From Deltaproteobacteria bacterium (GTDB lineage Bacteria; Desulfobacterota; Syntrophia; Syntrophales; Smithellaceae): a stretch of 39,361 nucleotides of DNA. The stretch spans positions 1 through 39,361 of the forward strand of contig JAPLJP010000131.1 of the NCBI GenBank assembly GCA_026388535.1. The letters run 5' to 3'. The translations under genes and the position numbers were made by a program. The notes below the pieces were generated by a model, which saw nothing but the letters and a program-made list of their open reading frames with translations, did no database searches and was not told the DNA's origin. This document shows positions 7,440-15,892 of the stretch, piece after piece (position 1 is the first letter of the stretch; the number at the start of each line of letters is the position of its first letter).

Positions 7440-8059
7440 ATGTCTATGACGAAACAAAAAATGAAAATTATGCTGATCAATCCTCCCAACTGCGGACGAA
7501 GCATTCCCGAGGAGGAATACGGCATCACATCGCTCAAACAAATCTTCAAGGGAGAACCTTTCCATCTGGAAGTTCTCTCCGGACAGATGGAAACATGCAT
7601 GTACGCAGGCGCGGTAAAAAAGATGACGGCACACTGGTCGGCTGGCGTCAGCTTGCTTCTCTGGAAGAAGCTCTGGCCAACAACTATTTTGCCCTTAAAC
7701 AGGACACCGAAATTCTCAACAAGGAAGTCGTCAAAGTCTGCGTTGATCTGGGGCTGGCACGCGCAATTGAAAAAAGAAAGATTAAAGCGGAAGAGATAGA
7801 TTGGTTCCTGCCCCATTATTCATCGGATTTTTTCCGTGGCAGAATTTATCAAGCCATGGAAGGAATTGGTTTTAAAATACCTTACGAAAAATGGTTTACT
7901 AATCTGGCTTACAAGGGTAATACCGGATCCGCTTCCATTTACGTGATTATGGAAGAACTTTTTCATTCGGACAAATTAAAGGAAGACCAAAAGATTCTCT
8001 GTTTCATACCGGAGAGCGGCCGGTTCTCCGTCGCTTACATGCTATTGACGGTTGTTTGA
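7440..8059 (+). pseudogene. Composite, frameshifted remnant: radical-SAM-like N-terminus joined to ketoacyl-ACP synthase III-like C-terminus
   Basis: Two overlapping frames (7440-7799 and 7595-8059) together encode one protein-like sequence if the frame shifts by -1 near 7622. Residues 1-48 (INPPNCGRSIPEEEYGI... followed by LEVLSG) resemble the first strand of a B12-binding radical SAM protein. From about residue 49 (ETCMYAGAVKK...DGTLVGWRQL) the match is to the C-terminal half of the KAS III/DarB-like family, keeping the His region (LPHYSSDFF) and the GNTGSASIY Asn motif but lacking the catalytic Cys half. So two gene pieces appear fused by a deletion near 7580-7586. The frame change falls on A AAA AAG (7616-7622): one extra A there would restore the frame, and it is also a classic -1 slippage heptamer. 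I favour a decaying pseudogene; recoding is the alternative. Confidence 0.7.
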
Positions 8060-8148
8060 ACTTACCGTCAGCTTCACAATATCTTCGAAGAAACAATTAT
8101 TTAATAAATCCCACAAGTAGCATAGCTTAATAACATTTATTATTTAAC

Positions 8149-8177
8149 TTGACAGGTAAGGTTTTTTATTCTGTACT
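8149..8177 (+). promoter_or_regulatory. Promoter for the acyl-CoA synthetase gene
   Basis: TTGACA at 8149-8154 and TGTACT at 8172-8177, 17-base spacer, 45 bases before the chosen ATG. Confidence 0.6.
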
Positions 8178-8222
8178 GCCGGTCATAATTCTATTGAACT
8201 TAACAATTTGGAGAGATTGATA

Positions 8223-10382
8223 ATGATTGAAAATCCCCTGCATTTACTTATGAATCCACAATCCATCGCAGTTGTCGGAGCAAACAATATCCCGACAAAA
8301 ATGGGCACTGTACAGGCGCTGAGTATTTTAAAAGACGGCTATAAGGGCAAGTTTTTCCCTATTCATCCCAAAGAGAAAAAAGTTTTAGGATCTAAGGCTT
8401 ACGCCTCAGCGGAAGATTTGCCCGAAGTTCCTGATCTGGCAATGCTGATAGTTCCCGTAAAATCAGTTCTTCCTATTATCGAAAGTTTCGGCAAAATCGG
8501 CACGAAAAGAGCAATCATTGTAACTGCCGGTTTTAAAGAAACAGGAGCGGCCGGGCAGAAAATGGAGAATGAGCTCAACGAAGTGGCGCGACGCTATGGA
8601 ATGCGTTTTGTAGGACCAAACTGTTTGGGCATAATCAATTCTCAGATTTCCTTAAACACAACCGTTTTCACTATGGATAAAGAGCCCGGCCTGCTTGGCT
8701 TTGCCTCCCAGAGCGGCACCTATGTTACTCAAGCACTTCCTGCTCTTAGAAAAAGAGGAATTCGCTTCAGCAAAGCCATTAGTTTAGGCAACGAAGCCAA
8801 TATTAATATTGTTGATGCCCTGGAATATCTGGGAGAAGACGTACAAACAAAAGCTATTATTCTTTACATTGAAGGAATCCGCGATGGACGGAAATTCATA
8901 GAAGTTGCCCGTAAAATCACGCCGCATAAACCTGTGCTGGCCCAATACGTAGGCGGCTCCGTATCCGGAGCCCGCGCAGGTCTAAGCCACACCGGCGCCA
9001 TGGCCGGGCCCGATTTTCTTTACAACGGCATTTTTAAACAAGCCGGTATAATCCGTGTGGATTCCGTTGAAGACCTCTACGCCAACGGTTGGACTATGGC
9101 CACCCAGCCGCCACTGAAGGGTAACCGTGTCGGCGTTATGACCAATTCCGGCGGTCCCTCAACAACCATTTCTTATATCTGCGATTCGGTCGGTTTGGAA
9201 GTCCCGCGTTTTTCCGAAGGCCTGCAAAAAGAAATTAGAAAACACATTGAGCCGCACGCTTCCGCGGCCAATCCCGTGGATTTAACATTTGACGTGGGCA
9301 TTCAGAAACTCGCTATAACTATACCGGAAATCATGATGAAGAGCGGCGAGGTGGACGCGATGGTTCTTCACGGCGTAATGATGACCGGTTATATGCGCGA
9401 AATCTATCCCCACCTTAAGGAAATGACCGGAAACATTTCACTGGAAGAATTTTTAAAATTTTCCCAGCCGGTTGTAAAAGAGGCTTTCGAACTGCCTCGT
9501 AAATACAACATGCCGTTTCTGATATCTTCTTTTTTTGATGAGGATGACTGTTACACTAAAGGATATCAGGACAGCAACATTCCTGTTTTCCGGTTTCCGG
9601 AAAAGACAGCTATCGCGCTGGGCTGTCTTTATCGCTATAAACAAATCAAGGAACGCGCCCTTCATAAAGAAATTATCCTGCCTGAGATTAATCAGTTGGC
9701 GGTAGATATTATCCGAAAAGCGAAACAAAACAAACAAAAGGCTTTGAACGAGCACGCAGCCAAAAAATTGCTTTCCTGCTACGGCGTGCCGGTAACAAAA
9801 GAAGAGCTGGCTTCAACTGAAAAAGAAGCTCTTGCCGCCGCCGCAAAAATCGGTTACCCGGTGGCACTGAAAGCCTGCAGTTGGGAAATCATGCACAAAA
9901 GCGGCAAGGGGCTTATCGCTTTGAATGTGGAAGACGAAATCATGCTTAAAAAAGAATTTCAGAATATTCAAAAAAACGCTGGAAAAGCTGTGCCGGTGCT
10001 GGTGCAGGAAATGCTGAAAGGAAATCGTGAATTTCTGGCCGGTATGACGCGTTTTGCCGGATTCGGAGCGTGCGTGGTTTTCGGTTTAGGCGGAATATTT
10101 ACGGAAATTTATAAAGACACAACGCTTCGCACGGCGCCGCTTGCCGACGCAGACGCACGGGAGATGTTCGCCGATATCCGTGCCCGAAAATTACTGGATG
10201 GATTCCGAGGAATGCCGGAGGTTAAAAAGGAAAAGCTCTCTCAAATAATTCAAGCGGTGGGAAATGTTTCTTTACTGCATCCTGAAATAGCCGAGATTGA
10301 TCTCAATCCCATTATCATCAATGGTGCCAAGCCCGTTGTCGCTGACGCGTTGATTGTTCTGGAGAGCAATCCGAAAACTTAA
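8223..10382 (+). CDS. ADP-forming acetyl/acyl-CoA synthetase, fused alpha-beta form
   Basis: A 719-residue enzyme interconverting acyl-CoA + ADP + Pi with acid + CoA + ATP, giving substrate-level phosphorylation when run towards ATP. The N-terminal CoA-binding Rossmann domain starts PQSIAVVGANNIPTKMG. Succinyl-CoA-synthetase-like domains follow with VGPNCLGIIN and FASQSGTYV. The phospho-histidine site is LSHTGAMAG (His about 256). The C-terminal third is the ATP-grasp beta domain with GYPVALKACSWEIMHKS, VLVQEMLKGNREFLAG and EIDLNPIIING. The ATG at 8223 is chosen because GGAGAG lies eight bases before it; an in-frame TTG at 8208 would place the ribosome site inside the gene. The domain order CoA-binding / ligase / ATP-grasp matches the fused bacterial and archaeal ACD family. 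Substrate (acetate or a longer acid) is not determined. Its end overlaps the convergent S1-protein gene by 4 bp. Confidence 0.9.
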   Translation: MIENPLHLLMNPQSIAVVGANNIPTKMGTVQALSILKDGYKGKFFPIHPKEKKVLGSKAYASAEDLPEVPDLAMLIVPVKSVLPIIESFGKIGTKRAIIVTAGFKETGAAGQKMENELNEVARRYGMRFVGPNCLGIINSQISLNTTVFTMDKEPGLLGFASQSGTYVTQALPALRKRGIRFSKAISLGNEANINIVDALEYLGEDVQTKAIILYIEGIRDGRKFIEVARKITPHKPVLAQYVGGSVSGARAGLSHTGAMAGPDFLYNGIFKQAGIIRVDSVEDLYANGWTMATQPPLKGNRVGVMTNSGGPSTTISYICDSVGLEVPRFSEGLQKEIRKHIEPHASAANPVDLTFDVGIQKLAITIPEIMMKSGEVDAMVLHGVMMTGYMREIYPHLKEMTGNISLEEFLKFSQPVVKEAFELPRKYNMPFLISSFFDEDDCYTKGYQDSNIPVFRFPEKTAIALGCLYRYKQIKERALHKEIILPEINQLAVDIIRKAKQNKQKALNEHAAKKLLSCYGVPVTKEELASTEKEALAAAAKIGYPVALKACSWEIMHKSGKGLIALNVEDEIMLKKEFQNIQKNAGKAVPVLVQEMLKGNREFLAGMTRFAGFGACVVFGLGGIFTEIYKDTTLRTAPLADADAREMFADIRARKLLDGFRGMPEVKKEKLSQIIQAVGNVSLLHPEIAEIDLNPIIINGAKPVVADALIVLESNPKT

Positions 10383-11557
10383 ATCTTCTTGCCGGATTTA
10401 CCGGCTTTTTTGAACATATCTCCCAAAGTTCCCATCGCGTTTGGCGATTTGGCGATGTAATTGCGGAAGTCGTCTTCATCGCCCGCGGCGGAAGTATCCT
10501 TATCGTTTCCGGCCAGGTCCAGTGAAATTTTTCTGTTTTCGCGGTCAATCTTTTCAATCTTCACTTCTATTTCTTCGCCGGTTTTAATAACATCACCGGA
10601 GTGTTTAATCTTTTTGCCGCGCGCGAGTTTGGAAATATGCAAAAGCCCCTCCACTCCATCTTCCAGCACAATAAAAGCTCCGAAATTAGTCAGGTTTGAT
10701 ACCTTGCCCTTCAGCAAACTCCCTTCATTATACTTTCTCACAAAACCATCCCACGGATTAGGTAAGGTTGCTTTGGCGGACAAAGTGATGCGATTATTTT
10801 CCCAATCAAGATTTATTATGACAGCCTCAACCTTGTCACCCGGAGAATAGAGCACCTTGGGATCGTCAACTTTTCCCCAGCCCATCTCCGAAACAGGCAT
10901 AAGAGCTTGGATACCGCCAATATCAACAAACGCGCCGAATTTCTGCACGCTGGCCACAACACCGCTTATGGTCATTCCCTTTTGCAGAGAATTTTTAAGC
11001 ACGGCGACTTTTTCCTGTTCCATTTTTTCGAGAAGAGGACGGCGGGAAAGAATAATATTGCGCCCGTTTTCTGAATATTCAGCAACGACAAATTCAAATT
11101 TTTTGCCGATGTAGGAAGCGGCATCATCTATTTTCCGGACATCCATCTGAGAATAAGGACAAAAGCCGCTGACATTCGCGTTCACCCTTACTGAAAAACC
11201 GCCCTTGATTTCCTTCTCTACCGTTGCTTCCACGGGAATCTGAGTTTCGTAGGCTTTAAATAGAAAATCATCAACGCTCTTGCTTGTCAGTAACTTGGTT
11301 GTAAAAAGCTTTTCCCCGTGGCGTGAAGAAAGAAAATAAGCCGTGATGGGATCGCCTTCTTTTACAGTGAGGTTTCCGTTTTCATCCAGAAGTTCCTTCT
11401 TATCAAGATAACCTTCGCTCTTCGCCCCCAGATCCAGAAATACCCAGTCCGATGTAATTTTTACGATAATTGTATCAAGTCGTTCCCCCGCGGAAAAAAG
11501 CCGGGGAGTAAGATTTGTTTCATTAAGTAATTCCGAAAAGCTCTTTGTATCTTCCAT
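10379..11557 (-). CDS. S1-domain RNA-binding protein (ribosomal protein S1-like)
   Basis: A 392-residue protein with four S1/OB repeats, roughly at residues 22-90, 105-175, 192-265 and 280-350. Repeats three and four are best conserved, with GVVASVQKFGAFVDIGG...LMPVSEM and GKVSNLTNFGAFIVLEDG...GLLHISK. It should bind single-stranded RNA. It is shorter than canonical six-domain S1 and its N-terminus differs, so an accessory S1-like translation or RNA-turnover factor is more likely than the main ribosomal S1. The C-terminal 45 residues are polar and end in a basic GKSGKKI tail. The ATG at 11557 follows GAGGAA. The gene is monocistronic, divergent from the aminotransferase gene, and its stop overlaps that of the acyl-CoA synthetase tail to tail. 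Confidence 0.87.
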   Translation of the reverse strand: MEDTKSFSELLNETNLTPRLFSAGERLDTIIVKITSDWVFLDLGAKSEGYLDKKELLDENGNLTVKEGDPITAYFLSSRHGEKLFTTKLLTSKSVDDFLFKAYETQIPVEATVEKEIKGGFSVRVNANVSGFCPYSQMDVRKIDDAASYIGKKFEFVVAEYSENGRNIILSRRPLLEKMEQEKVAVLKNSLQKGMTISGVVASVQKFGAFVDIGGIQALMPVSEMGWGKVDDPKVLYSPGDKVEAVIINLDWENNRITLSAKATLPNPWDGFVRKYNEGSLLKGKVSNLTNFGAFIVLEDGVEGLLHISKLARGKKIKHSGDVIKTGEEIEVKIEKIDRENRKISLDLAGNDKDTSAAGDEDDFRNYIAKSPNAMGTLGDMFKKAGKSGKKI

Positions 11558-11686
11558 AGATATTCCTCTTTCTTAAATGCTGCGCTTGGGGCGCACGATT
11601 TGGTGCTCCGATAACATAAAAAGCTGGAAATTTAAATAAATATGTACTATAAAATAAAACTTAATATCTAAGGGGTTAAAATACTT

Positions 11687-13021
11687 ATGCGTTTTGAAAT
11701 TTCCCGCGGCGGCAGCGGGCTGACTTATGAAATCCGCAATATCGTTCTTATCGCCAACAAACTTAAAGATTTGGGCGTTAATATAATTTGGGAGAACATC
11801 GGTGACCCGGTGCAGAAGGGAGAAAAAATTCCCGGCTGGATGAAGCAAGTTCTCACTGAGATAATCAAAGACGATGCTTCTTTCGCTTACTCGCCGACAA
11901 AAGGCGTGGACTCCACAAGACAATTTCTTGCCGACCGCCTCAACAAACGCGGGAAGGTGCAGATTACACCCGAAGATATAATTTTCTTCAACGGTTTGGG
12001 CGATGCCATAGCGCGCGCGTACAGCTCCATTCAGGTTGACGCCCGCATGATTATGCCGGAGCCGACCTATTCCACGCATTTCATGGCGGAGGTTTTGCAC
12101 GCGTCTTTCCCGCCCAACACCTATCGCCTCAACCCATACAACGGCTGGCATCCGGATATGCGTGAACTGGAACAAAAAGTAAGAAGCCACAAGGCGATTG
12201 TCGGAATTCTGGTTATCAATCCAGATAACCCCACCGGTTTTGTTTATCCTGAAGAGACGCTCAGGCAAATCGTGCGGATTGCCAAAGAAAACGATCTTTT
12301 CCTTGTCTTTGACGAAACCTACATTAATATTGTTTTCAACGGCAAAAAGACCGTGCCGCTTTCCGATATAGTCGGCGATGTTCCGGCAATCAGTATGAAG
12401 GGAATTTCCAAGGAACTGCCCTGGCCCGGCTCGCGCTGCGGCTGGATGGAAGTATACAATTCCGGCAAGGACCCTATTTTCGACCGTTTCATTAACACCA
12501 TACTGAATCAGAAAATGTCGGAGGTTTGTTCCACAACTCTTCCGCAACTGGCGATTCCCAAGATAATGACACACCCCGAATATCAAAATTATCTGGATGA
12601 GCGCAAAAAGCATTATGAGAAACTTTCGCATATCGCTTACAACATTTTAAAGGACGTCCCCTGCCTGATGGTCAACAAAAGCGACGGTGCGTTTTATATG
12701 ACAATTGTTTTCAATGAATCCGGCCTCAACAGCAATCAGAAACTTCATATTAAAAACCGGGAAATAAGAGAATTCGTGGAAAACCTGGTCAAGGAACCCA
12801 TAGAACATGATAAGAGATTTGTTTATTATCTTCTGGCGGCAACAGGTATCTGCGTTGTTCCGCTGACATCATTCTTCACATCATTACTCGGCTTCCGTAT
12901 GACATTACTGGATAAGGACGAAGCGGAATTTGAATATGTCGTAAAAACCATCGCCGAAAAAATTACCGAATACATTAATTCGTCAAACAAGAGCATACAG
13001 ACAGCTATCAATTTATCTTAA
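11687..13021 (+). CDS. PLP-dependent class I/II aminotransferase
   Basis: A 444-residue fold-type I aminotransferase. Seen motifs are NPDNPTG (residues 178-184), FDETY (208-212) with the PLP-ring Asp, and GISKELPWPGSRCGW with the Schiff-base Lys at about 242 and a conserved Arg in GSRCGW. It is longer than the usual 390-400 residues, with an extra stretch around residues 345-375 (polar, containing HIKNREIREFVENLVKEP). Amino donor and acceptor cannot be assigned; it resembles the alanine/aspartate aminotransferase-like group. The start ATG at 11687 is preceded by AGGGG at a long 11-base spacing. A strong terminator follows at 13081-13116. It is monocistronic, and the long open frame antisense to it is a codon-bias shadow. 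Confidence 0.85.
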   Translation: MRFEISRGGSGLTYEIRNIVLIANKLKDLGVNIIWENIGDPVQKGEKIPGWMKQVLTEIIKDDASFAYSPTKGVDSTRQFLADRLNKRGKVQITPEDIIFFNGLGDAIARAYSSIQVDARMIMPEPTYSTHFMAEVLHASFPPNTYRLNPYNGWHPDMRELEQKVRSHKAIVGILVINPDNPTGFVYPEETLRQIVRIAKENDLFLVFDETYINIVFNGKKTVPLSDIVGDVPAISMKGISKELPWPGSRCGWMEVYNSGKDPIFDRFINTILNQKMSEVCSTTLPQLAIPKIMTHPEYQNYLDERKKHYEKLSHIAYNILKDVPCLMVNKSDGAFYMTIVFNESGLNSNQKLHIKNREIREFVENLVKEPIEHDKRFVYYLLAATGICVVPLTSFFTSLLGFRMTLLDKDEAEFEYVVKTIAEKITEYINSSNKSIQTAINLS

Positions 13022-13080
13022 GCAAACGCCTTATTCGTTTCGACGTACAGAATTTGCTTAGTTGTGTTGTTAAAACAAAA

Positions 13081-13116
13081 AGAGCAGAAGGTTTGTGTTG
13101 CACAGCCTTCTGCTCT
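13081..13116. terminator. Intrinsic terminator after the aminotransferase gene
   Basis: An 11-bp perfect stem, AGAGCAGAAGG (13081-13091) with CCTTCTGCTCT (13106-13116), followed by TTATTT on the plus strand. AAAACAAAA before it gives a U-rich tail on the minus strand too, so it may work in both directions. Confidence 0.85.
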
Positions 13117-13148
13117 TTATTTAGATTAATGTTATTTTTTAATCATTA

Positions 13149-13290
13149 TCCCGCAGCGCTACGCGCCTGGGATAATTTCCAATAGCCTTTGGCTATTGGA
13201 TAATTCGTCTTACAAATTTCACTACACTACGCTTGTGAAATTTGAGTCTCATTACCACTGACGCTTCCTATAGTCAGCGAGTGTCATTAA
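13149..13290. repeat. Structured repeat related to the 3.4-kb locus
   Basis: The segment holds consecutive perfect hairpins: CCAATAGCC / GGCTATTGG (13179-13187, 13191-13199) and CAAATTTCAC / GTGAAATTTG (13213-13222, 13235-13244). A GGGATAATTT core lies at the left, and at the right is the tail TCAGCGAGTGTCA at 13274-13286, identical over 13 bases to the tail at 3503-3515. Both loci lie at the 3' end of a minus-strand gene. It is noncoding and would be transcribed as the 3' region of the RRM-protein mRNA. Confidence 0.7.
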
Positions 13291-13668
13291 CTAATAACGG
13301 CCACCACCGCCGCCGCCACGGTTTCCACCGCCGCCGCCGCTTCTCGGGCCTCTGTTGAATCCGCCACCGCCGCCGGGACGTCCGCCGCCACGATTTCCGC
13401 CGCCGCCTGCGCCGAATTCTTTCTTCGGTCTTGCTTCGTTGACAGTGATTGCTTTTCCGTCAAGCATGCCGCCATTGAATTTCTTGATTGCTTCCGCCGC
13501 GCCTTCTTCCGTTTTCATTTCGACAAAGCCGAAACCTTTGGATTGGCCAGTAAACTTGTCTTTAATGATTGACGCGGTTGCAACTTCTCCTGCTTCGGAA
13601 AAGTTAGATTTAAGATCATCATCCGTGACCTTATAAGATAGATTGCCGACATACAAATTTTTGTTCAT
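13291..13668 (-). CDS. RRM-domain RNA-binding protein with Gly/Arg-rich tail
   Basis: A 125-residue protein with one RNA-recognition motif followed by a low-complexity glycine-rich tail. RNP2 is LYVGNL (residues 5-10) and RNP1 is KGFGFVEM (44-51), both with the aromatic residues that stack on RNA bases. The tail from about residue 86 is nearly all Gly with RGG-like steps, ending GGGRY. This architecture is like cyanobacterial cold-induced Rbp proteins and plant GRPs. In bacteria such proteins are often cold- or stress-induced and act on mRNA stability or localisation, which is inference here. The ATG at 13668 follows AAGGGG with a good spacing. The 327-bp upstream region carries hairpins that could be a regulated leader. 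A repeat follows the stop immediately. Confidence 0.92.
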   Translation of the reverse strand: MNKNLYVGNLSYKVTDDDLKSNFSEAGEVATASIIKDKFTGQSKGFGFVEMKTEEGAAEAIKKFNGGMLDGKAITVNEARPKKEFGAGGGGNRGGGRPGGGGGFNRGPRSGGGGGNRGGGGGGRY

Positions 13669-13839
13669 TTTAATCCCCTTTCTTGTTAGTTACTTCTTTT
13701 TTACCTTCATTCCCCGATGGGGCCCCACAAAGCATCAAAATCACCCCCATCCGTCTCCCGGTTGAGAAGGAAGGAAAAAGTGAGGGGCTTGTATGCCTTA
13801 CTTCTGGAGCTTTAAAAAAGCTCGTTGCCGCTGAAAGCG

Positions 13840-13872
13840 AAAAACCACCAACACTCCGGAGAGCATGGTGGT
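13840..13872 (-). terminator. Hairpin with U-tract between the ABC operon and the RRM gene
   Basis: ACCACCA (13844-13850) pairs with TGGTGGT (13866-13872), with CTCCGGAG inside the loop. On the minus strand it is followed by TTTTT, so it can terminate the ABC-transporter transcript about 125 bases after its stop. It could alternatively be an attenuator in the leader of the RRM gene, which starts about 170 bases further on. Otherwise the 13669-13995 region shows only another short palindrome (GAGCTTT/AAAGCTC near 13807-13823). Confidence 0.65.
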
Positions 13873-13995
13873 TGTGTCTTATCTATTAAGAAAGACTTAA
13901 CATTCTATAATATAAACACACTTAATTTTGCTCGTGTTTTTACTTGGTCACACTGCCGTTTAATAGTCAAGAAAAATTTTTTGCGGCATAAAACA

Positions 13996-14775
13996 TCATT
14001 TAATCAACCTGCGGCGCATTTTGAAAATAGCGAGGGGAAACATAACGAGGCAGAAAACAATCAAGTAGCTTAAACTTATCAATAATTCTGAATTAAATAA
14101 GCCGAAACTCAAAGCCCGGACAAGGTTGACCAGATGAGTAAGCGGCAGAACAAGAGCAAAATATTGCGCCCAGACAGGCAACCCGGTTATGGGAAAAAAG
14201 GTGCCGCTGAAAAGAAACATCGGAGTAATGAATAAAAATACCGGCAGATTAAACAACTCTATTTTGCTGACCATACCGGTAAAGAACATGGCTACGGAGC
14301 CAAAGGCAATACCGCCCAGAAAGGCTACAAATACAATTAATATTCCCGCCGGATAGCTCACTAATCCGAAGAAACTTATCACTGTCAGCATTATAATCGT
14401 GCCGATTACCGCTTTTGTCGCTCCCCAGACTATTTCGCCGGTTATAATTTCTTCGGCGTTGAGCGGAGTGGCCATCATGGCGTCAAATGTTTTCTGGTAA
14501 TACATCCGCACAAAAGAACCGTAAGTGTTTTCAAAAAACGCGTTGTTCATAATATTTATCGCCACAAGTGCCGGCGCGATAAAAAGCACATAAGACACTT
14601 CTTTTGAGGCGTAACTGACTCTGCCAATCATGCCGCTGAAACCGATTCCGAAAGCCAGAAGATAGAAAAACGGCTCCAATAACGGCGGCAGAAAGTTGAT
14701 CTTCCAGCTTTCGCGGTAGACCGTAAGGTTGCGCTGCCAGATACGGATAAAACGTATGGAGATATTGAAGTTCAT
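13996..14775 (-). CDS. ABC-2 type transporter permease
   Basis: A 259-residue integral membrane protein with six predicted helices, of the ABC-2 exporter class (NodJ/DrrB-like). It would form the channel through which the neighbouring ATPase drives export of a lipid, polysaccharide or drug-like compound. Characteristic features are the amphipathic N-terminus, SWKINFLPPLLEPFFYLLAFG, then MNNAFFENTYGSFVRM and TPLNAEEIITGEIVWGATK, and a late FLFSGTFFPITGLPVWAQ stretch. It starts four bases inside the end of the ATPase gene (ATGA overlap), so the two are translationally coupled. Substrate is unknown; there are no biosynthetic neighbours to suggest one. Confidence 0.9.
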   Translation of the reverse strand: MNFNISIRFIRIWQRNLTVYRESWKINFLPPLLEPFFYLLAFGIGFSGMIGRVSYASKEVSYVLFIAPALVAINIMNNAFFENTYGSFVRMYYQKTFDAMMATPLNAEEIITGEIVWGATKAVIGTIIMLTVISFFGLVSYPAGILIVFVAFLGGIAFGSVAMFFTGMVSKIELFNLPVFLFITPMFLFSGTFFPITGLPVWAQYFALVLPLTHLVNLVRALSFGLFNSELLISLSYLIVFCLVMFPLAIFKMRRRLIK

Positions 14776-15701
14776 TCCCTCAGTTCCCTTCCGGTTAATT
14801 TCAGAAACACATCTTCAAGAGTCGCTGAGCGCAATATGCATGTTTTATGGCTAAAGCGGCCGCAGATTTCCCGGTATAGTTCGTGTCCGTCTTTGGCATA
14901 AATAATCAGGCGATGCCCCAAGTCCTCCTGTCTTTCTCCGCTCGCCCGGGAAAACGCGCGCAAATCATCTTCCGGTTCCGCGACTTCAATAATATCGTTT
15001 CCCGTATATTCGCTAATCAGGGATTGAGGCGATCCCTGCGCCAGGATTCTGCCCTCATCCATAATTACAAGCTGATCGCAGAGGCGCGACGCTTCTTCCA
15101 TATAGTGAGTGGTAAGCAAAATTGTGATGCCTTTCTTTTTCAGGCTTTCCAGCTTCTCCCACACCTGATGGCGAGACTGAGGATCAAGCCCTGTTGTCGG
15201 TTCATCCAAAATCAAAAGTTCGGGCTGGTTAATCAGGGCGCGGGCGATAACTAGTCTGCGCACCATTCCTCCGGAAAGTTCCGTGGCGCGCGCGTTTTGG
15301 CGCTGTTCCAAAGCGAAAAATTTTAATAACGACAACGCCCTTTCACGGGCGTTTTTTTTATCAAGGTCAAAATAACGGGCGAAAACTTCAAAATTCTGCA
15401 TCACGGTCAGATCAGGATCAAGAGTGTTCTCCTGCTGGCAGACGCCGATACGCGCTTTAATAATTCTGGATTGTGTTTTTATATCCAGTCCGAAAACAAA
15501 AAGATCGCCCACGGTAATCGGAGAAAAGCCGTAAATCATTCTGATGGTGGACGTTTTTCCGGCGCCGTTCGGGCCGAGAATGCCAAAGCATATGCCTTTA
15601 TCAACGCTAAAAGAAATATCATTTACCGCGACAAAATCGCCAAAGGATTTTTTTAAATTACGGACAGCCACAATTGGCTGAGTGTTATTAATTTCGGACA
15701 T
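14772..15701 (-). CDS. ABC transporter ATP-binding protein (NodI/DrrA-like)
   Basis: A 309-residue ABC ATPase. Walker A GPNGAGKT is at residues 43-50, signature LSGGMVRR at 142-149 and Walker B with D-loop LLILDEPTTGLDP at 162-174; the switch region LLTTHYMEEA follows. The C-terminal 80 residues form the extension typical of ABC-2 exporter ATPases. It energises the permease encoded downstream, with which it overlaps by 4 bp. The ATG at 15701 is preceded by AAGGCGAG. A possible promoter (minus-strand TTGACA near 15755) sits among palindromes, including ACATAAGGTTATGT at 15723-15736, that could be an operator. Confidence 0.92.
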   Translation of the reverse strand: MSEINNTQPIVAVRNLKKSFGDFVAVNDISFSVDKGICFGILGPNGAGKTSTIRMIYGFSPITVGDLFVFGLDIKTQSRIIKARIGVCQQENTLDPDLTVMQNFEVFARYFDLDKKNARERALSLLKFFALEQRQNARATELSGGMVRRLVIARALINQPELLILDEPTTGLDPQSRHQVWEKLESLKKKGITILLTTHYMEEASRLCDQLVIMDEGRILAQGSPQSLISEYTGNDIIEVAEPEDDLRAFSRASGERQEDLGHRLIIYAKDGHELYREICGRFSHKTCILRSATLEDVFLKLTGRELRE

Positions 15702-15722
15702 GAGTTTCTCGCCTTACAATTC

Positions 15723-15736
15723 ACATAAGGTTATGT
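15723..15736. promoter_or_regulatory. Palindrome, candidate operator of the ABC operon
   Basis: ACATAAGGTTATGT is a 6-bp perfect palindrome with a 2-base centre, about 25 bp before the ABC ATPase start. A second inverted pair, TGTTA/TAACA, lies just upstream at 15733-15749. Both fall where a transcription start is expected, downstream of a minus-strand TTGACA. No regulator gene is adjacent. Confidence 0.4.
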
Positions 15737-15783
15737 TAATCATTGTAACATTGTCAACAAAAACAAACTGCACATTTTTATGT

Positions 15784-15812
15784 TTGACGAAATACATTCC
15801 TTTTATTATATT
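15784..15812 (+). promoter_or_regulatory. Sigma-70 promoter upstream of the lysine-rich protein
   Basis: TTGACG (15784-15789), 17-base spacer, TATATT (15807-15812); each hexamer matches consensus at five of six positions. Expected start near 15819, leaving a leader of about 74 bases before the small gene. Confidence 0.7.
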
Positions 15813-15892
15813 TACGTGGAGAATGAGCAAATATTCTGTTATGCTTTTAACAAAATCTAATTTATCTTATCCTTAAAAGGGAGGGTTAAACT

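Noticed and set aside
11573-12631. 352-codon open frame antisense to the aminotransferase
   Set aside because: It lies almost wholly opposite a gene with clear aminotransferase motifs, has no family similarity I can see, and such shadows are common opposite GC-rich third positions.
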